In this document: piece after piece, positions 1 through 7,421 of the stretch
Layout: each line of letters begins with the position of its first letter
Numbering within the stretch: position 1 is the stretch's first letter
Assembly (NCBI GenBank): GCA_030596225.1
Contig: JAUVKO010000001.1
Span: 1 to 30,100 of the forward strand
Length of the DNA stretch: 30,100 nucleotides
Direction: 5' to 3'
Source: Fidelibacterota bacterium
Lineage (GTDB): Bacteria > Fidelibacterota > UBA8477 > JABMPR01
Made by a program: the position numbers and the translations under genes
Notes under the pieces: generated by a model
Told to the model about the DNA's origin: nothing
The model's input: the letters and a program-made list of their open reading frames with translations, nothing else
The model's database searches: none

Positions 1-94
1 GACCGTCACCGGCCTGTGCGAATATAGGATTGGAAAATGCAAACACACTTAAGGCTGTGATCATCATCATTCCTGTTAAGAGTTGCTTTTTCAT
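1..94 (-). CDS. Secreted or envelope protein, N-terminal fragment (runs off left edge)
   Basis: Reading leftward from an ATG at 94, the frame stays open to the window edge and gives 31 residues. It begins MKKQLLTGMMMITALSVF and continues to ...NPIFAQAGDG. This is a textbook signal peptide: a Lys-Lys n-region, a hydrophobic core of about 16 residues and an Ala-rich cleavage region near IFA-QA. An AAGGAG Shine-Dalgarno lies 8 bases before the ATG (106-103 region). The mature part is missing, so no function can be given. The gene is divergent from the dcw cluster, so the roughly 840-base gap to its right must carry promoters for both directions. Confidence 0.75.
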   Translation of the reverse strand, partial: MKKQLLTGMMMITALSVFAFSNPIFAQAGDG

Positions 95-266
95 TATCAT
101 GTCTCCTTTTCATATTTATGTTATGTTCTCAAAAAAGCTGCTCCCTTTACTCCAATACCTGTGCCATTTCTATCAGAAATCATCATTCCATCCTGTTACA
201 TATTGTTTCTATAGGGTTTACTGGTGAGTTATTTGATATTTATGGAATCAAAATATTAATATTGAC

Positions 267-303
267 TCGACAAAGCACGTTGATTTCGACGTAATTGTCG
301 AAA
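267..303. other. Two mutually exclusive inverted repeats (possible leader hairpins)
   Basis: TTTCGAC at 284-290 pairs perfectly with GTCGAAA at 297-303 over a 6-base loop. TCGACAA at 267-273 pairs perfectly with TTGTCGA at 295-301. Both stems use the same GTCGA segment, so only one can form at a time. The pair lies about 170-210 bases upstream of the divergent gene starting at 94. It could be part of that gene's leader or a protein-binding site; there is no direct evidence for either. Confidence 0.35.
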
Positions 304-360
304 AATTAGATGCAAAATAGGATTAACCTAAAGGCTACAATTATAATATTGATGCCACCG

Positions 361-447
361 TAAAAAGTCCCTCTCGCCCGCCTGCGTATAACTTCGTGCG
401 GGCAGGCAGAGATCGCAGAGCAATGTATTGAGCTGGTCGAAATGACG
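361..447. repeat. GC-rich REP-like palindromic intergenic element
   Basis: In an AT-rich gap this block contains GCCCGCCTGC (376-385) facing GCGGGCAGGC (398-407) around a 12-base loop. The stem has ten positions with one C.A mismatch and one T.G wobble, and TCTC/GAGA flanks extend it. The far end reads GGTCGAAATGACG, i.e. CGTCATTTCGACC on the other strand. This matches the kind of dispersed 'GTCATTTCGACC' intergenic repeat I recall from FCB-group genomes. That resemblance is from memory and unverified. A short minus-strand frame over it has no codon-like character and is ignored. Confidence 0.45.
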
Positions 448-552
448 CAAAGTGTTGATATTTATGAATATAGCGCATCATATCGTATGTGGTTGTTAAT
501 AATGATGTTAGGTTGTTTTTCATTGTTTCTCAGTTACTTTTTGCGAATTCGT

Positions 553-660
553 CAATCTTTAAATTTTAAGCATAGCTTGAGCTATGGTTGAAATTTTAAG
601 AGCAGTAAAACTGGAAAAGATGAAGAATGCATAGATTGTTTTGAGGTGTAATTGGTATAA
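553..660 (-). mobile_element. Truncated MITE-like repeat, copy 1
   Basis: These 108 bases match the reverse complement of 16938-17045 at 105 positions by eye, with no gaps. The right end (641-660 region) carries the 20-base terminal sequence ending AATTGGTAT that forms one terminal inverted repeat of the complete copy. Similarity stops at about 553, and the other terminal repeat is not present to the left, so this copy is truncated. Inside is a stem AAATTTTAAGCATAGCT / AGCTATGGTTGAAATTT with only two imperfect positions. There is no coding capacity; movement, if any, would depend on a transposase elsewhere. Confidence 0.7.
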
Positions 661-666
661 ATCAGC

Positions 667-683
667 GTGGGCAATTAACCCAC
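667..683. promoter_or_regulatory. Outlying MraZ-like box
   Basis: GTGGGCAATTAACCCAC is a perfect 5-base inverted repeat with a 7-base centre. It has the same core (GTGGGNAATTANCCC) as the two boxes directly before mraZ, about 200 bases downstream. It may be an additional operator, perhaps serving a divergent or upstream promoter. The call rests only on the shared motif. Confidence 0.4.
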
Positions 684-854
684 TTTGATATTCGGTCACA
701 CATAGAGCAATAATACGATCACAAATAATGCAAAGCCTATGTTGTTGTTTCTATAGACTATATCCATAGTTATCACTTAGCCATCTCCTTACTCTCCAAG
801 CAACACATACCATACTGTTCCTTATTACACATATATATGATTTTATTATTTTTC

Positions 855-909
855 TTGATTTGTGGGTAATTATCCCTAATTTAGGGACGATAGTGGGTAA
901 TTATCCCTA
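855..909 (+). promoter_or_regulatory. mraZ/dcw promoter with duplicated GTGGGTAATTATCCCTA operator
   Basis: The 17-base word GTGGGTAATTATCCCTA occurs exactly twice, at 862-878 and 893-909. With an extra GGG at 884-886 this gives GGG/CCC triplets starting at 864, 874, 884, 895 and 905, i.e. every 10-11 bases on one face of the helix. Known MraZ proteins bind TGGGN repeats spaced about one helical turn apart just upstream of their own gene, so these are probably autoregulatory sites. A weak sigma-70-like pair, TTGATT (855-860) and TAATTT (877-882) with a 16-base spacer, overlaps the first box. The second box lies between that -10 and the start codon. Confidence 0.6.
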
Positions 910-933
910 CTGTCTTTAATACTGAAACGGGAA

Positions 934-1395
934 ATGGGAACTAAAACATTTACAGGTGAATTTCGTTATTCAATTGATGCAAAAGGTCGGGTGAATATTC
1001 CTGCGAAATTCAGAAAAGCGTTACCGGAGACCAGTGAGGATACTTTCGTGGTAACACGAGGTCTTGATGAGAACATCGCGGCCTACTCATTGGACAAGTG
1101 GCAAAAGATTGAGGAAGAATTGCTGAAGCTATCTTCCAAACTGCCTAATCATCGCGCATACAAGCGTCAGGCAACTCGTTTCGCCACTCCTCTCAAATTC
1201 GACAGTCAGGGTCGCGTTGCGATTCCGGCCAATCTTCTGCAGTTTGCAGGGATTGAAAAAGAAGTCGTGATCATTGGAATGATCGACGAGATCGAAATTT
1301 GGGATCCGCAGATATTAAAACGTTATGAGGAAACTGAGTTTCAACTTGATGCTGAGGATATTGAAGCTATTGACAATTATACCAATTCGTCGTGA
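934..1395 (+). CDS. mraZ: Transcriptional regulator MraZ
   Basis: A 153-residue DNA-binding protein, first gene of the dcw cluster and normally a repressor of it. It has two tandem SpoVT-AbrB domains, each with the family signature: SIDAKGRVNIPAKFRKAL near residues 13-30 and KFDSQGRVAIPANLLQFAG near residues 87-105. Length is close to the usual 140-150. The ATG at 934 gives the expected N-terminus (T-F-T-G-E-F-R-Y). There is only a poor GGGA ribosome-binding site very close to the start, so translation initiation may be weak. Its likely operators are the duplicated GTGGG boxes immediately upstream. The stop overlaps the GTG start of rsmH (GTGA). Confidence 0.95.
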   Translation: MGTKTFTGEFRYSIDAKGRVNIPAKFRKALPETSEDTFVVTRGLDENIAAYSLDKWQKIEEELLKLSSKLPNHRAYKRQATRFATPLKFDSQGRVAIPANLLQFAGIEKEVVIIGMIDEIEIWDPQILKRYEETEFQLDAEDIEAIDNYTNSS

Positions 1396-2342
1396 GTCAG
1401 GTAATCCAGCCGCAATTTCGTCACACACCGGTTTTGGTGGACGAAGTATGCACGCTGCTGATTAACGACCTATCCGGTATCTATGTAGATGGCACTTTCG
1501 GTCTCGGGGGACACACAAAAGCTCTCTCCTCACTGCTAAATGATGATGCTACACTGATTGGTATTGATCAAGATCAATCAGCCCTTGCACAATTCATTCC
1601 TACCCTAGTACAGCAACCCTTGCACCTGGTGTGCACGAACTTTGAGAATTTGGATCAGGTCCTAGCCGACCTGAAGATCAATAAAGTTCATGGGATCCTT
1701 CTGGATCTCGGGCTGAATTCTTTCTCTCTGGATGATCCGGAGCGCGGATTCGCTTTCAGTCTGCAGGGTCCCCTTGATATGCGTTTTGACAGATCAAATG
1801 AACTGACGGCCGAGATAGTGGTAAACAACTATTCTCAGGAAAAACTGGCAGATATCATTTTTCGTTATGGAGAAGAGAGGAATAGTCGCCGAATAGCGCG
1901 TAGAATTGTGGAAATGAGGACAAATAAAAGATTAACACAAAGTGATGACCTGAAATTGGCCGTCATTAAGAGTGTGGATCCTCGCTTCCGAACCAAATCT
2001 CTCGCGCGAGTCTTTCAGGCATTCCGCATCGAAGTCAACCGTGAGATGGAAGTGCTGTCAAATGTATTATATAGTGCCATTCGTGTCCTGGTTCCCGGTG
2101 GACGCCTGGCCGTGATAAGCTACCATTCACTGGAAGACCGCATGGTTAAAACTCACTTCCGTGACCTCTCACAGAACATCCCCAGACAACCCGGTATGAT
2201 TGATGAAGAGATCAGGATCCCTTTGCTTAAACGGATAACCGGCAAACCAATAATTGCCAGTCAGACAGAAGCTGCTGAAAATCCCCGGGCACGCAGCGCC
2301 AAACTGCGGGTAGCCGAAAGAACCATCCATGCGACGGAATGA
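1392..2342 (+). CDS. rsmH: 16S rRNA (cytosine-1402-N4)-methyltransferase RsmH
   Basis: SAM-dependent enzyme (old name MraW) that methylates N4 of C1402 in the 16S rRNA decoding centre. The 316-residue length is typical. Motifs seen: H-T-P-V-L near residue 11, SAM-binding YVDGTFGLGGHTKAL near 31-45, DLGLNSFSLDDPERGFAF near 105-122 followed by GPLDMRFD, and YHSLEDRMVK in the C-terminal third. It starts with GTG at 1392, overlapping the mraZ stop by 4 bases, and overlaps ftsL by 14 bases. The overlaps indicate translational coupling. No anomalies were seen. Confidence 0.95.
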   Translation: MSQVIQPQFRHTPVLVDEVCTLLINDLSGIYVDGTFGLGGHTKALSSLLNDDATLIGIDQDQSALAQFIPTLVQQPLHLVCTNFENLDQVLADLKINKVHGILLDLGLNSFSLDDPERGFAFSLQGPLDMRFDRSNELTAEIVVNNYSQEKLADIIFRYGEERNSRRIARRIVEMRTNKRLTQSDDLKLAVIKSVDPRFRTKSLARVFQAFRIEVNREMEVLSNVLYSAIRVLVPGGRLAVISYHSLEDRMVKTHFRDLSQNIPRQPGMIDEEIRIPLLKRITGKPIIASQTEAAENPRARSAKLRVAERTIHATE

Positions 2343-2628
2343 GACCCGACGTGAGATTTTGAAAACCATCCTCTACATCGGGATGGTTCCGGTGGTTGCC
2401 GGTCTCCTTTTCCTGTATGTCTGGTTGGGAGAAGAAGTAAGAGCCAGCGCTATTAAACTGGATTCTCTAAAGGCCCGTGAAATCAAGCTCCGTGGTGAAT
2501 ATAATTTAGTCCAAAGTGAAAGAAATCGCCTCCATCGTCCTGATAACCTATCCAGACTTGCCCGTGAAAACCTCGGCTTGATCCAGCCTGATCCGGAAAC
2601 CCGTGAAATAAGGGTTCGCCTGAAATGA
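2329..2628 (+). CDS. ftsL: Cell division protein FtsL-like
   Basis: A 99-residue bitopic membrane protein. A short basic cytoplasmic tail (MRRNETRREILK) precedes one transmembrane helix at about residues 13-33. A heptad-rich coiled coil follows (about 36-75: ...LDSLKAREIKLRGEYNLVQSERNRL), then the end RLARENLGLIQPDPETREIRV, typical of FtsL/DivIC proteins. In the divisome FtsL pairs with FtsB/DivIC and FtsQ and activates FtsWI. Sequence conservation is low in this family, so the call rests on architecture and position between rsmH and ftsI. It overlaps rsmH by 14 bases and ftsI by 4 (ATGA). Confidence 0.82.
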   Translation: MRRNETRREILKTILYIGMVPVVAGLLFLYVWLGEEVRASAIKLDSLKAREIKLRGEYNLVQSERNRLHRPDNLSRLARENLGLIQPDPETREIRVRLK

Positions 2629-4598
2629 GCATGACCTATAGAAAATTTCGGGGTCGCTATATCATCGTGGTCTTTAGCTCTATCCTGATCTGGACCATGC
2701 TGGTCTTTCGGATGTTCTTTATTCAGGTCATCGACGCGGAGAGCCTGGGCACTGCTATCGAATCCCGGTTTGAAGACAAGATCGCCATTTCGCCATTGCG
2801 GGGAAATTTTTATGACCGCAATGGGAAAAAGCTGACAGACAATATCGAGCACTACACTTTTGCAGCACGGCCAAAGCTGGTTAAAGATAAAGATGCTGTT
2901 GCTCGCTTATTCAGCAAGATTTTCAATAAATCCAAAAGCTATTATCTAAACCGTTTGAACTCAAACAATTCGTTTGTCTACCTTGAGCGTAATGTCAACC
3001 CCCTGCTTGGTCGTGAGCTGGGTCAAAGTCTTCTTCCCGTCGGTGTTCAGGTAGAATCAGATGTTCGCCGATATTACCCCTACGGTGATGTTGCCGCTCC
3101 TCTGGTAGGCTTCGTTGGTACCGAGAATCATGGCTTATCAGGTTTGGAAGCTCATTATGACCACCAACTTGCCGGAATCGTCGGCTGGAAAGAGATGGGG
3201 TCAGATGGACAGGGCAACACCAGGATCAGAGGTGATTTCCGAGAACAAAAACCGATTAATGGTGATGATTGTCATCTTACTATTGATATAGATATACAAG
3301 TTATTATTGAAGAAGAATTAAGATCTGCCGTTGAGAAGCATAAGGCAGACAAGGCCATGGCCGTTTTGGTTGACCCCAATACAGGAGAAGTTCTGGCCCT
3401 GGCGAATTTACCGGCTTTCGATCCAAATTCACGCTCAAACCTGACCCAGGAGTCTCTTACCTCCCACCCCATTATGTCAGCTTTCGAACCTGGGTCAACC
3501 TTTAAGGTGATTGGTGCAACGGCTCTTCTCGAGGCCAATAAAGTTCACCCAATGGATGTCTTCTTTTGTGAAAATGGAAAATATTCAACCCATGGCATTA
3601 ATATTAAGGACTGGCGTTCTTTTGAGAATCTAACTTTTTCAGAAGTTCTCCAGAATTCCTCCAATATCGGCATCATCAAGGCTATGGATAATATTGATGA
3701 TGCAAAATTATTCAGTACAGCTAGAAAATTTGGCTTCAGTGAAAAAAGTGGTATTCAGTTTCCCTATGAGAATAGTGGATCTCTGAAAAACAGCAAATAC
3801 TGGTCAGCCGTTTCCAAATCTGAGATCTCTATTGGTTATGAGGTCTCAGTTACAAGTCTTCAACTGGCCATGGCATATTCTGCTATCGGCAATGGCGGTG
3901 TCCTGCTAAAACCACAGTTGATCGATAAATTCAGAACTCCAGGTGGCTATGAACAGCAAGTAGATCGTATGGATGCCATTCGTCGGGTAGCCTCTGAAAA
4001 TACAATGCACACTTTGGCGAATATCCTTGAAAAGGCTGTATCACAGGGCACCGGGTCTCATGCATTTTTACCAAATCTTAGAATTGCCGGTAAAACCGGC
4101 ACGGCTAAAAAACTAAAGAACGGGAAATACGTCAGTGAATATGTAGCCTCTTTTGCAAGCTTCTATCCCGTCAACGACCCTGAGTACGCATTAATCGTTG
4201 TGGTTGATCACCCCAGAACCAATGGTTATACCGGCGGCATGGTGGCAGCTCCTGTGGCCAAAGAGATCTACCGACGAATTTATAATCTCCGTGGTCATGC
4301 TCCGGAGCCATACATTCAGTCAGCTTCATCACTGGATCCTGAGTGCAAAGAAGTTCGACGCAAGAGTTCACTGCAAGGCCATTTGCTAAGTTCAGCAATG
4401 CCCGTCATGAGAGTTAATTCTGAACAATTAAATATGCCTGATCTTATGGGAATGAGTTTAAAAATGAGTTTATCCGGACTCTATGCCATGGGACTCAAAC
4501 CAATTTCCCACGGCAGTGGTCGTGTAATTCGACAAGTGCCAACAGCCGGAAAAGCACTTAAAGCAGGTCAAATAATAGAAATCTATCTGGGTGATTGA
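2625..4598 (+). CDS. ftsI: Septal peptidoglycan transpeptidase FtsI/PBP3 with C-terminal PASTA domain
   Basis: Class B penicillin-binding protein of 657 residues that cross-links septal peptidoglycan with FtsW. It has an N-terminal membrane anchor at about residues 13-33, then a pedestal/dimerisation region (ISPLRGNFYDRNGKKLTDN). The transpeptidase domain carries the acyl-serine motif S-T-F-K (Ser291, Lys294), S-S-N at 345-347 and K-T-G at 490-492. The last 55 residues (from NMPDLMGMSLK to IIEIYLGD) form one PASTA domain. That domain is absent from E. coli FtsI but is seen in FtsI of Bacteroidetes and in Gram-positive SpoVD/PBP2x. The gene overlaps ftsL (ATGA) and its TGA overlaps the murE ATG (TGATG). 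Confidence 0.95.
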   Translation: MSMTYRKFRGRYIIVVFSSILIWTMLVFRMFFIQVIDAESLGTAIESRFEDKIAISPLRGNFYDRNGKKLTDNIEHYTFAARPKLVKDKDAVARLFSKIFNKSKSYYLNRLNSNNSFVYLERNVNPLLGRELGQSLLPVGVQVESDVRRYYPYGDVAAPLVGFVGTENHGLSGLEAHYDHQLAGIVGWKEMGSDGQGNTRIRGDFREQKPINGDDCHLTIDIDIQVIIEEELRSAVEKHKADKAMAVLVDPNTGEVLALANLPAFDPNSRSNLTQESLTSHPIMSAFEPGSTFKVIGATALLEANKVHPMDVFFCENGKYSTHGINIKDWRSFENLTFSEVLQNSSNIGIIKAMDNIDDAKLFSTARKFGFSEKSGIQFPYENSGSLKNSKYWSAVSKSEISIGYEVSVTSLQLAMAYSAIGNGGVLLKPQLIDKFRTPGGYEQQVDRMDAIRRVASENTMHTLANILEKAVSQGTGSHAFLPNLRIAGKTGTAKKLKNGKYVSEYVASFASFYPVNDPEYALIVVVDHPRTNGYTGGMVAAPVAKEIYRRIYNLRGHAPEPYIQSASSLDPECKEVRRKSSLQGHLLSSAMPVMRVNSEQLNMPDLMGMSLKMSLSGLYAMGLKPISHGSGRVIRQVPTAGKALKAGQIIEIYLGD

Positions 4599-6070
4599 TG
4601 AAGCTGCCGGAAATCATAAATAATATTCCAGAACTTGTGAAGATCGCGGGCGATCTGAATCGTGAGATCAGCTCAATGACTCACGATTCGCGTCGTGTGG
4701 GTCCTGATTGCCTTTTCATTGCAGTTCGAGGTCTGATCACTGACGGACACAACTTTATCGACCTGGCCATTAAAACAGGTGCTCTTGCAATTGTGTATGA
4801 TCGTCCTGAGATAACTATACCTGAACATCTTACTGCAATTCTTGTCCAGGATTCACGACAAGCACTCCCTTTACTGGCTGGAAATTTCTATCAGCACCCT
4901 GAGCGGAGTCTCACGCTTATTGGCATCACAGGCACCAATGGCAAGACCACCAGTAATTACTTTTTACAACATTTATTAATGGCCGGAGGCACAAAAACGG
5001 GCCGGGTTGGAACTACAGGTGCTGCCTTGGAAGCTCTGGAAATTGATTTGATCCATACAACACCTGAAGCCAGTGACCTCTACAAACTATTAAGCACTTT
5101 CGTAGAACATGGCGCAGCAGCAGCAACACTGGAGGTGTCCTCACATGCACTTTCTCAGGGTCGAGTGGATGGTCTGACCTTTCAAGCGGCTATCTTTTCT
5201 AACCTGACCCAGGACCATTTGGATTATCATCAATCATTTGATGAATATTTAAAAGCAAAGCAGCTACTCTTCAAAGGCCTAAGCCATGAGGCCGTGGCGC
5301 TTGTTAACATAGATGACCCCAGTTCTGAGGATATGATTGCCGGCTGCCGGGCCAGGATCATACGTTATGGGTTCCATTCCGCAGCTGATTACCGTATTGA
5401 TAAACATAGTGCCAACGAAAACGGAATAGAGCTGCAGGTCAAAACCCCCCGTGAATCTGTAACAGTCCAGGTAAATACAGTCGGAACATTTAATATTTAC
5501 AATTTTCTGAGTGCTTTTGCCACCGCTCTGGAGTTAGGATGCCAACTTGATCCGATCGTAAAGGCTGCTCAAACCCTCCCCTGCGTACCGGGACGTCTTG
5601 AAAAAATGAACAACAAAGCTCCCTTTAAAGTCTTTGTTGATTACGCCCATACGCCGGATGCCATGAAAACAGTGCTTCAGACACTTGCAGAAGCTTATCC
5701 TGATAACCGACTCATCACGGTTTTTGGTTGTGGTGGAGATCGAGACCAGGGAAAACGCGCTATTATGGGCGATATAGCCACTCAGCTCTCAACCCAAAGT
5801 ATCATTACAGACGACAATCCACGCACTGAAGCATCCATGGCCATTATCGATGCCATTGTTGTGGGCTGTAAGGATCGTAATAATTATAAGATAATCCAGG
5901 ATCGAAGCACTGCAGTGAAAACCGCCTTAATAGAAGCTGAGCAGGGTGATATAGTGGCCATACTGGGCAAGGGACATGAACCCTACCAGGAGATCATGGG
6001 TGAACGCAAACCTTATAGTGATATGGACATTGTAAAACAATTCATGGAGCAACATGGCTATTCTGCATAA
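4598..6070 (+). CDS. murE: UDP-MurNAc-L-Ala-D-Glu:meso-diaminopimelate ligase MurE
   Basis: ATP-dependent ligase adding the third stem-peptide residue in the cytoplasm. The three Mur-ligase domains are present: N-terminal UDP-binding (M-T-H-D-S-R-R-V), central ATPase with GTNGKTT (Lys116), and a C-terminal domain. The D-N-P-R motif at residues 406-409 (TDDNPRTE) is the signature of meso-DAP specificity; lysine-adding enzymes differ there. This implies DAP-type peptidoglycan and a Gram-negative-like wall. ATG at 4598 is chosen over an in-frame TTG one codon earlier because it forms the usual TGATG coupling with ftsI. It overlaps murF by 17 bases. Confidence 0.95.
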   Translation: MKLPEIINNIPELVKIAGDLNREISSMTHDSRRVGPDCLFIAVRGLITDGHNFIDLAIKTGALAIVYDRPEITIPEHLTAILVQDSRQALPLLAGNFYQHPERSLTLIGITGTNGKTTSNYFLQHLLMAGGTKTGRVGTTGAALEALEIDLIHTTPEASDLYKLLSTFVEHGAAAATLEVSSHALSQGRVDGLTFQAAIFSNLTQDHLDYHQSFDEYLKAKQLLFKGLSHEAVALVNIDDPSSEDMIAGCRARIIRYGFHSAADYRIDKHSANENGIELQVKTPRESVTVQVNTVGTFNIYNFLSAFATALELGCQLDPIVKAAQTLPCVPGRLEKMNNKAPFKVFVDYAHTPDAMKTVLQTLAEAYPDNRLITVFGCGGDRDQGKRAIMGDIATQLSTQSIITDDNPRTEASMAIIDAIVVGCKDRNNYKIIQDRSTAVKTALIEAEQGDIVAILGKGHEPYQEIMGERKPYSDMDIVKQFMEQHGYSA

Positions 6071-7421
6071 GACCATTACAGCGCTCCCTGATATTAAGAT
6101 CAAGGGAGATTTTAACGCTCCCATTAGCGGTGTCAGTATTGATACCCGAAGCTTAAATGCCGGAGAACTCTTCGTTGCATTTATTGGTGCCCAAGTGGAC
6201 GGTCATGACTTTATTCCAAAAGCCATTTCCCGTGGCGCTTCAGCTGTCATGGCCTCCACTTCATGGGACGGATGTAAGAATTGGGAAGCTCACATCCCGC
6301 TGATAATGACAGATGATCCGGAAAAAACACTGGCTATCCTGGCAAGTGCTCACCGAAAACGTTTCGAATTACCACTTATAGCCATCACCGGGACCAATGG
6401 AAAAACTTCTACCAAGAATCTGCTGGCTCATATACTAGGTCAGCGATTTACACTTTTAAATACAAAAGGTAATCTCAATAATCACATTGGTTTACCAATG
6501 ACCATCCTCAATCTTGATGAATCTCACGAGATTGCTGTGATCGAAATGGGAGCCAGCCAAAAGGGTGATATTAAATACCTGTGTGACATTGCCCAACCAA
6601 CTCAGGGCCTGATCACCAATATCAGTTTAGCCCATACAGAGTTTTTCCACGATATAGAGACTATCCAGGCTACGAAAGGGGAACTGTTCGACTATCTCTG
6701 CGAGCATGGCGGACGAGCATTTATCAATATTGATGATGATCGTGTTGAACAATTGGCTCAAAGCTGCCTTAATCCGATCACTTTCGGTTTTAGTAAGATA
6801 AGGGAAAGAGCCTATAGTATGACTGGTCCGGATGAAGGTGGCTGTTATGACCTTTATTTTGAAAAATATCAAATCCACCTGGATCAACCCGGAAAAGCAA
6901 TGGCGTTGAATGCTGCTGCTGCCGCAACGATCGCTCTGCATAACGGAATTCGTTATGATCAATTAAAGGATGCCCTGGAAGATTATTCCGGTGAAGACGG
7001 ACGTATGCAGCACCTGGTCATTGGTGATGTTGATTTCTACAACGATGCCTATAACGCCAACCCTGCCAGCACCAAATCCGGATTTGAAACCATGGCTGAA
7101 ATGGATTCATCCGGCCGCAAGATCCTGATCTTTGCTGATATGCTCGAGTTAGGTGCTCAAAGCCAGGCTCTCCATCTGACTGCTGCAAAACAAATGATAA
7201 GCGCGGGTTTTGACCATGTTATCCTCGTTGGCAGCGAAGTTCTTTCTAGCGCGCATCATCTTGAAGAACAAGGATTTACATCATTTTTTCATAGTACCGA
7301 CAGCACTGCGGCAATTCAGCACTTTTTAAGCGACATATCTGCAGGAGACCTGGTCTACTTAAAAGGCTCACGAGGTATGCAGCTGGAAGCTTTTATCAAC
7401 GCATATAAGGAACAGAACTAA
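6054..7421 (+). CDS. murF: UDP-MurNAc-tripeptide:D-Ala-D-Ala ligase MurF
   Basis: Completes UDP-MurNAc-pentapeptide by adding D-Ala-D-Ala. The 455 residues include an N-terminal domain with SIDTRSLNAGELFVAF, the ATP loop GTNGKTSTKN (Lys117), HEIAVIEMGAS, and the C-terminal-domain motif DAYNANPASTKSGFE, typical of MurF. GGAG 5 bases before the ATG at 6054 serves as ribosome-binding site inside murE, which it overlaps by 17 bases. The stop forms TAATG with mraY. ddl, which makes its substrate, is not in this cluster and must lie elsewhere. Confidence 0.95.
   Translation: MAILHKTITALPDIKIKGDFNAPISGVSIDTRSLNAGELFVAFIGAQVDGHDFIPKAISRGASAVMASTSWDGCKNWEAHIPLIMTDDPEKTLAILASAHRKRFELPLIAITGTNGKTSTKNLLAHILGQRFTLLNTKGNLNNHIGLPMTILNLDESHEIAVIEMGASQKGDIKYLCDIAQPTQGLITNISLAHTEFFHDIETIQATKGELFDYLCEHGGRAFINIDDDRVEQLAQSCLNPITFGFSKIRERAYSMTGPDEGGCYDLYFEKYQIHLDQPGKAMALNAAAAATIALHNGIRYDQLKDALEDYSGEDGRMQHLVIGDVDFYNDAYNANPASTKSGFETMAEMDSSGRKILIFADMLELGAQSQALHLTAAKQMISAGFDHVILVGSEVLSSAHHLEEQGFTSFFHSTDSTAAIQHFLSDISAGDLVYLKGSRGMQLEAFINAYKEQN

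Noticed and set aside
30..227. A 65-codon + strand frame near the left edge
   Set aside because: It overlaps the - strand gene start with a clear signal peptide and AAGGAG site, and it has no ribosome-binding site or recognisable protein character.
341..523. A 60-codon - strand frame across the GC-rich palindrome
   Set aside because: It is built on a repeat-like palindromic element and has no ribosome-binding site or domain; treated as non-coding.
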